IMG/VR virus record: IMGVR_UViG_3300020411_002891
Location: 1-57,355 of that record
DNA from: a virus
Reading direction: 5' to 3' (one strand)
DNA length: 57,355 nucleotides
This document shows, piece by piece, positions 53,146 through 57,355 of this stretch. The position numbers and the translations under genes are program-made. Under the pieces are notes generated by a model. The model did no database searches. It was not told the origin of the DNA and was given only the letters and a program-made list of their open reading frames with translations. The first letter of the stretch is position 1, and each line of letters begins with the position of its first letter.

Positions 53146-54707
53146 TGGATAAGATTGTCCGGTTTCAGACACACGACGACATTGGAAGGTGCTTTGCTGA
53201 GGCGCTCCATGTGCGTCCGTCTGGTACTGGGCATGAGAAGGTTGCTGGGGAGTTACACCCAGAGCTGAAGAAGTTTATTCAGACCCTTCAACCAGATCCT
53301 AGATACCAGTACGTTCTTATGACTCCAATGGGGGCATTTGAGTACTGGGGTATGAATGTAAACGGAGACGTATTCCCGGAAGCATCTTTGGCATTTGACT
53401 CTACTAAGGACAACGCAGTTTCTGTAGCAAGGGCGCTAGAAGATAAGTGGCTACGTCCCTTCGGTAAGACCATGCCTCCAGGCAACTATAAAGAGTTTGG
53501 ATACAAAACCTTTATGAACGCTCTGCGTTACCGGCATCATGTAAATAAGAACCCTGAGATAGCCTACGGTGACATTGTGTTCACTATCTGGAACCCCGCT
53601 ATGAAGAGGGTTGAGTGCATAGCTAGGCACGACCGAGAGAAGGCTAAGAGAGTTGGTGCAGAAGAAATCATCCGTGATCTAGATGAAGGTAAGCCACGTC
53701 AGATCAGTATGGGCTGTAAGGTTCCTTTTGACGTATGCACCGTATGCGGTCACGTTTCTAGAACCCCGCACGATTATTGCGAGCACCTAAAGTTTGAGAT
53801 GGGCAGCATCCGCCCAGACGGTAAGGTAGTCGGAGCAGTAAACTTCTTTCCGCGCTTTTTTGATCTATCTGATGTATTTGTGCCGGCTGCTAAAGAATCC
53901 GGCGTACTTATGAAAGTAGCTCGAGATACTTCGGTACCTTTTGAGGAAATAAAGCAGGCCGCAGTAAACAAAGTAGCGGAAATGGACAAAAAGGTTTTGC
54001 CTAACGCCGCCAGTAGAGCCATGCTTGAGGCCAATAAAGCTGAGCCCGATATCCCCAAAGATGTTTTGCGTAGGCCGGATTTTTCAGATGTTCTGTCTAC
54101 GCTTGCTATGCTCGGTATTGTTCTAAAGCCCTCTGAGTTCCAGTTTGGCATGCTGAATAGAATGGGCCATTCGTCATTAGCAGATAGATTGTTTAGAGAA
54201 CGTCGAGTATTCTCTCCGGTTAGCTACAGCGGCCCTGCATCTTTATCTGCAAATAATTACACACCCAGCATTGCGCGCTTGGTATCCTCGTTAATACCGC
54301 ACAGATCGGGATTCTATCCACATCTGCCAAAGCGTATGATTAAGATTACTGTGATTAAGAAAGCGCCGCCCAAGGAAGAAATGCGCCCAGCACCACAAGA
54401 TACAGTGTTATCTAAAGTAGCGTCGGCGTATGCTATGTATCGGAAGTCCTTGCGAAGTTTGCCTACCGCGCTAAACATTGCAGTGGAGAGTGATCCTGAG
54501 TATTATTCTCAACACTTCTTTAGTGATCTAATAGTAGACTCTATGAACAAGACCGCCTCAGTTCACGGGGCTTTTTCGGACAAACCACTCGTTTCTCAAT
54601 ATCTTTACAGCGCACATGGTGATGAGGTAATGTCACCACCAAGAACCTGGGCTGCCGAGATAGCATCTAATTCACCCGCAAAAGCCTTATTGGGCCCAGT
54701 ATTGTGA
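53142..54707 (+). CDS. Probable prohead maturation protease with zinc knuckle, 521 aa
   Basis: 'RYRHHVNKNPEIAYGDI' (His at 132/133, then A-x-G) followed ~57 residues later by 'ISMGCKVPFDVC' (Ser189) matches the His...Ser spacing of HK97-like prohead proteases. A CxxC...CxxH knuckle ('CTVCGHVS...YCEHL') follows directly. The N-terminal 'HEKVAGEL' at 31-38 has the recurring signal and could be self-processed. The C-terminal ~270 residues carry further 'KVA'/'KTAS' segments and may be a scaffold part. It lies before the capsid genes, as expected. Confidence 0.55.
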   Translation: MMDKIVRFQTHDDIGRCFAEALHVRPSGTGHEKVAGELHPELKKFIQTLQPDPRYQYVLMTPMGAFEYWGMNVNGDVFPEASLAFDSTKDNAVSVARALEDKWLRPFGKTMPPGNYKEFGYKTFMNALRYRHHVNKNPEIAYGDIVFTIWNPAMKRVECIARHDREKAKRVGAEEIIRDLDEGKPRQISMGCKVPFDVCTVCGHVSRTPHDYCEHLKFEMGSIRPDGKVVGAVNFFPRFFDLSDVFVPAAKESGVLMKVARDTSVPFEEIKQAAVNKVAEMDKKVLPNAASRAMLEANKAEPDIPKDVLRRPDFSDVLSTLAMLGIVLKPSEFQFGMLNRMGHSSLADRLFRERRVFSPVSYSGPASLSANNYTPSIARLVSSLIPHRSGFYPHLPKRMIKITVIKKAPPKEEMRPAPQDTVLSKVASAYAMYRKSLRSLPTALNIAVESDPEYYSQHFFSDLIVDSMNKTASVHGAFSDKPLVSQYLYSAHGDEVMSPPRTWAAEIASNSPAKALLGPVL

Positions 54708-54714
54708 GGATCTC

Positions 54715-55158
54715 ATGGACATGAACTCTCTTCTCGAATCTCTTTACTCCAACGACGTTGCTACTCCAGACCTTGAGAAGACAGCAGAATCTGCTCTTAT
54801 CGACGGCCTAAAGGGTCCCGAAGCGCCCGTAGAAAACCCATTCATGGAAATGTCTACTGCTGACCTAATTAAGATGGCACAAGAGCTCGAGGCTCCCGTA
54901 GCCGTAGAGGAGTCAACTCCTGAAGCTACTGCTGAGGTAGAGGTTTCTGAGGAAGACGAGGCAGAGAAGATTGCTTCTGAGCAAGAGCTTGAGAAGGTGG
55001 CATTCGATATGCTGGGCGGTCAGATCATGGCCCACTCTATGATTCACGAGTTTGGCCTTATTAAAGAGGCTATGGCTCAAGGACTTTGCCGAGTATGCAA
55101 AGAGCAGGCGATGGACGTCGAAGGCTCTTCCGTATGCTCTGTATGCCTAAACGGTTAA
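54715..55158 (+). CDS. Acidic scaffold-like protein with C-terminal zinc knuckle, 147 aa
   Basis: GAGGATCTC precedes the ATG. The N-terminal part has 'DLEKTAES' and 'LIKMAQEL', then 'EAEKIASEQELEKVAFD' with two signal copies nine residues apart. The middle is very acidic (Glu/Ala/Val). The end is 'CRVCKEQ...CSVCLNG', a CxxC pair of zinc-knuckle type. An acidic helical core with processing-like sites suggests a scaffold; the zinc knuckle is unusual for one. Confidence 0.6.
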   Translation: MDMNSLLESLYSNDVATPDLEKTAESALIDGLKGPEAPVENPFMEMSTADLIKMAQELEAPVAVEESTPEATAEVEVSEEDEAEKIASEQELEKVAFDMLGGQIMAHSMIHEFGLIKEAMAQGLCRVCKEQAMDVEGSSVCSVCLNG

Positions 55159-55159
55159 A

Positions 55160-55348
55160 GTGGTTTATAACTATTTCGCAAGGGAGCTTGAAAAGATAGG
55201 TGTTGCTAATCAGCCTAAGCCCGATGACCCTAACAAGTCATGGAGAAGAGGCCCGAAACCCCCACCTTCGGTTAAGCCGGCTCCAAGTAAAGGTCCCCTT
55301 TCTAAGTCTTTTAAGACACATTCCCCAAAACCCCCAGAAGTCAAATAA
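55160..55348 (+). CDS. Small Pro/Lys-rich protein with ELEKIG leader, 62 aa
   Basis: GTG start one base after the previous stop. The leader 'VYNYFARELEKIGVANQ' is a near-perfect form of the signal (Gly for Ala). The rest is Pro/Lys/Ser-rich and basic ('KPPPSVKPAPSKGPLSK'), probably disordered, resembling T4-type internal head peptides in style. Confidence 0.55.
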   Translation: MVYNYFARELEKIGVANQPKPDDPNKSWRRGPKPPPSVKPAPSKGPLSKSFKTHSPKPPEVK

Positions 55349-55359
55349 GGACACCCTAC

Positions 55360-55977
55360 ATGGCTAAGACACTGAATGAACTTATTACGGCAGCCATCTC
55401 TGGTGCCGAAGAGGACGAGGCCCGCGTAACAGCTGATCTCGAGCCTGCTGTTGAGGAGCCAGCTGTAGCAGCCAGTTCTTTTGACGGCGACGTAGAGAAG
55501 ATTGCTAGCGCTCTTGAATTTATCGGCCGTAGGGGAATTGAGTCCTTTACTAAAGTCGCAGATGCGCCAGAGAACAACGAAGGCCATCTTCGCAAGGACA
55601 CCGTAGACCTTAAGGGTAAGGGGCTTGGGGATCACAACCCAGCACTTGCCTCTAACGAGGCTGCAACCAACTTCGATAAGAAGGTGAAGGCTAAGCAAGT
55701 TTCGGACACACTGTCCGAGGCTCTTAGCCACACAGCGTTTGCGGATCCTGGACTAAAGAAGGCCGTTTCTAACGCAGCTGCTAAGGGTGATAAGAACATT
55801 CACTCTAAAGCAGCCTCTGTAAATGACACAAATGAAGATGAGCCCGAAAACGTGGTAGAGTCTACTACGGAAGAAGCAACCGAGAAGGTTGCTTCGGCTT
55901 CAGATGCTGATCTTATCAGACAAGCTCTTGCTGCTAAGATCGCAGAAGCTAAGGGAGATGATAACCATGTTAACTAA
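55360..55977 (+). CDS. Acidic head-region protein with three signal copies, 205 aa
   Basis: AAGGA lies upstream of the ATG. 'VEKIASALEF', 'FTKVADAPE' and 'TEKVASASD' are spread through a Glu/Ala/Asp-rich helical chain. Such a chain punctuated by repeated K(I/V)A(S/D) segments is what a scaffold degraded by a protease would look like; this is inference. It ends overlapping the next gene. Confidence 0.6.
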   Translation: MAKTLNELITAAISGAEEDEARVTADLEPAVEEPAVAASSFDGDVEKIASALEFIGRRGIESFTKVADAPENNEGHLRKDTVDLKGKGLGDHNPALASNEAATNFDKKVKAKQVSDTLSEALSHTAFADPGLKKAVSNAAAKGDKNIHSKAASVNDTNEDEPENVVESTTEEATEKVASASDADLIRQALAAKIAEAKGDDNHVN

Positions 55978-56329
55978 GATTGGAAGCGCAGAAGTAAACG
56001 CTACGCTTATCAAAGCAGCGGAAGCGATCCGCGATCTTAATGCAGATAACGAACGTCTACGCGCTGAAATTAATGAATATGTAAGAAAAGGTCACGCGGA
56101 GAAGATCGCTTCGTCCGCAGTAGAACGTGGCATTATGGACGTAGAAGAAGCAGATGAGTATGCTCGTGGTTTAGCGAGTGGTAGCACAGATTTAGATATG
56201 GTTGAAGAGTTTGTCTCCCGTACAGTTGCGGGAGTACCCCTTGGATCTGCAGTTAAAACTGCATCCGCAGACGTATCTGAGGTAGACTCGGATGTGTTGA
56301 CGTCTTTCTTGTTAACTAACGACATTTAA
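55967..56329 (+). CDS. Small head-region protein, 120 aa
   Basis: ATG 55967 has GGAG 9 bases upstream and overlaps the previous gene by 11 bases. The chain is helical, with 'LIKAAEAIRD', 'HAEKIASSAVERG' and 'AVKTASADVSEV' signal-like segments. Probably a scaffold or head-assembly protein encoded next to the capsid gene. Confidence 0.6.
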   Translation: MLTKIGSAEVNATLIKAAEAIRDLNADNERLRAEINEYVRKGHAEKIASSAVERGIMDVEEADEYARGLASGSTDLDMVEEFVSRTVAGVPLGSAVKTASADVSEVDSDVLTSFLLTNDI

Positions 56330-56346
56330 TTCCCTGGAGGAACATT

Positions 56347-56853
56347 ATGGCTCTCGAGCTTAGAACCCCCGTTAACGACGTCATCCGACACGATGTCGCC
56401 GTTGCCGATGCAAGTAATCTTCTTGATCCCGATAACTCAAGCACAAGCGATCCCTGTCTTGTAGCCGGCGAGTGGCTGATCCCTGGCGCCGATGGTTGGG
56501 ACCGCCCAACCGACGAGAATACCGCAGCCGCAGCTCAAGTGTTCTCCCAAAAGGGAGACTTTGGTGTGCAGGCTCTGTCTAAGGTCGCGGTTATTCGTAG
56601 CTTTGGCTACGAGGCTGAGACCGATATGTACGAAGCTGCCGATGACAGTGGCGTCGACTACGCTATTGGTCAGGTACTTGCGGTTGAGACTGAGACGATT
56701 GATAGTAACGAGCGTGCTATCCTGACCAACTCAGTAACTGCAGACACAGACTACGTACATGCTGTAGTTACTGCACTTCCTTCTGCTACTGCAAGTGGGA
56801 AGCTTCGTTTCATGCGCGTATCACCATACCGCTCACCCGTTACCAATTCCTGA
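56347..56853 (+). CDS. Small capsid-associated protein, 168 aa
   Basis: GGAGG precedes the ATG. The sequence is beta-rich and acidic ('PGADGWDRPTDENTAAAAQ', 'ALSKVAVIRSFGYEAETDM', 'LAVETETIDSNERAIL'), with no enzyme motif. Its location immediately upstream of the major capsid gene suggests a decoration or stabilising head protein. Confidence 0.55.
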   Translation: MALELRTPVNDVIRHDVAVADASNLLDPDNSSTSDPCLVAGEWLIPGADGWDRPTDENTAAAAQVFSQKGDFGVQALSKVAVIRSFGYEAETDMYEAADDSGVDYAIGQVLAVETETIDSNERAILTNSVTADTDYVHAVVTALPSATASGKLRFMRVSPYRSPVTNS

Positions 56854-56883
56854 GCATAGCTTCAGACTAAAGGAGAAATCAAA

Positions 56884-57355
56884 ATGGCTGACGCTAACGC
56901 CAGTACAATTAATTCACTATTTTCCGCCCACCTCGATAACCCCGAGGGCAAGGAGAAGCTTGCAGCTGTAGCTCAGGCTTACGTACGGGATAAGCTGCGT
57001 GAAAACAGCTTCGCTCGCAAGATCCTTCCGCCCATGATGGTTACCAAGGCTGATATGCAAGTCAGTGTAAACCACGACACGTTGGTCTACATTGATGAGG
57101 TCGAGCCCGACTCTCGTGCGATGGCTATGTCCTTCCGTGGACAGCCCACTGCACGGTTCATCTCGGCTAAGCGGTATGAGATCCCTTGCTTCACAATCTC
57201 GTCCGAGCGGTTCGAGAAGACTGAGCAGGAGCTCATGGCATACCGTATGCCCATCACCAAGGTAATCGAGGACAACTCGGTTAAGGACATTCAGGAGATC
57301 GAAGATCACCGATTCATCACTTACGTTGAAGCTGCTGTTCAAGCTACTTCTAAGA
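56884..57355 (+). CDS. Major capsid protein, N-terminal part (partial)
   Basis: AAAGGAG precedes the ATG, and the frame is open to the right window edge (157 codons visible), so the gene is cut. The product begins MADANASTINSLFSAHL. It has 'AYVRDKLRENSFARKILPP', a capsid-like N-arm leading to a beta-rich region ('MQVSVNHDTLVYIDEVEP') and then the long E-loop/spine-helix style segment. HK97-fold capsid proteins have this layout. It follows protease, scaffold-like and decoration-like genes, as expected. Confidence 0.7.
   Translation, partial: MADANASTINSLFSAHLDNPEGKEKLAAVAQAYVRDKLRENSFARKILPPMMVTKADMQVSVNHDTLVYIDEVEPDSRAMAMSFRGQPTARFISAKRYEIPCFTISSERFEKTEQELMAYRMPITKVIEDNSVKDIQEIEDHRFITYVEAAVQATSK

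Noticed and set aside
1-57355. tRNA genes, CRISPR arrays, insertion sequences, integrase
   Set aside because: None recognised on reading; a tRNAscan-SE and repeat search could still reveal something missed by eye.

Overview
The window looks like part of the genome of a large, tailed, double-stranded DNA bacteriophage. Evidence for this is a terminase large subunit, portal, probable prohead protease, start of a major capsid protein, gp5/VgrG-like spike, large baseplate and fibre proteins, and a phage-type replication and recombination block. Genes are tightly packed, with many ATGA, TGATG or TAATG overlaps and Shine-Dalgarno sites. No tRNA, rRNA, CRISPR array, transposase or integrase was recognised. 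The host cannot be named from the sequence. Both edges cut genes, so the genome is larger than the window.

Layout. (1) 1-10.9 kb, rightward: the end of a tail or baseplate gene, a 1855-aa structural protein, two small genes and a 1359-aa fibre-like protein, closed by a strong bidirectional hairpin terminator (10951-10974). (2) 11.0-27.6 kb, leftward: about 21 genes for replication, recombination and repair. They include an SF2 UvsW-like helicase, family-4 uracil-DNA glycosylase, DnaB-like helicase, DnaG-like primase, a zinc-ribbon protein, family A DNA polymerase, RecA, two PD-(D/E)XK nuclease candidates and a RusA-like resolvase. The operon is headed by a ribbon-helix-helix protein and an XRE repressor-like protein. 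(3) 27.6-49.8 kb, mostly rightward: portal, a single-chain fused beta-beta' RNA polymerase, spike, baseplate or hub proteins, small head-type proteins and terminase, closed by a second hairpin terminator (49813-49840). (4) 49.9-51.2 kb, leftward: a basic membrane-anchored protein and an HTH regulator. (5) 51.3-57.4 kb, rightward: head assembly genes ending in the truncated major capsid gene.

Two observations stand out. First, a 2051-aa RNA polymerase carries all beta and beta' catalytic motifs in one chain. It lacks the N-terminal zinc-binding domain of beta', and it sits in the structural operon between portal and spike, with its stop codon overlapping the start of the spike gene. Second, a short sequence of the form (F/Y)xxELEK(I/V/T)A recurs near the N-termini of many otherwise unrelated proteins in the head regions, and 'K(I/V/T)A(S/A)' recurs inside several of them. 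It is not evident in the replication proteins. It looks like a capsid-targeting or prohead-protease processing signal, comparable in concept to the T4 internal-protein targeting sequences. A probable Ser/His prohead protease with a zinc knuckle is encoded at 53142-54707.

How the genes work together (inference): the leftward operon would make the replisome under control of the divergent region at 27.6 kb, which holds a perfect 12-bp-arm palindrome overlapping a sigma70-like promoter. The structural operon shares a conserved promoter-like element upstream of its first gene and upstream of the RNA polymerase gene. The phage polymerase could therefore drive late genes, or be packaged and act on entry.
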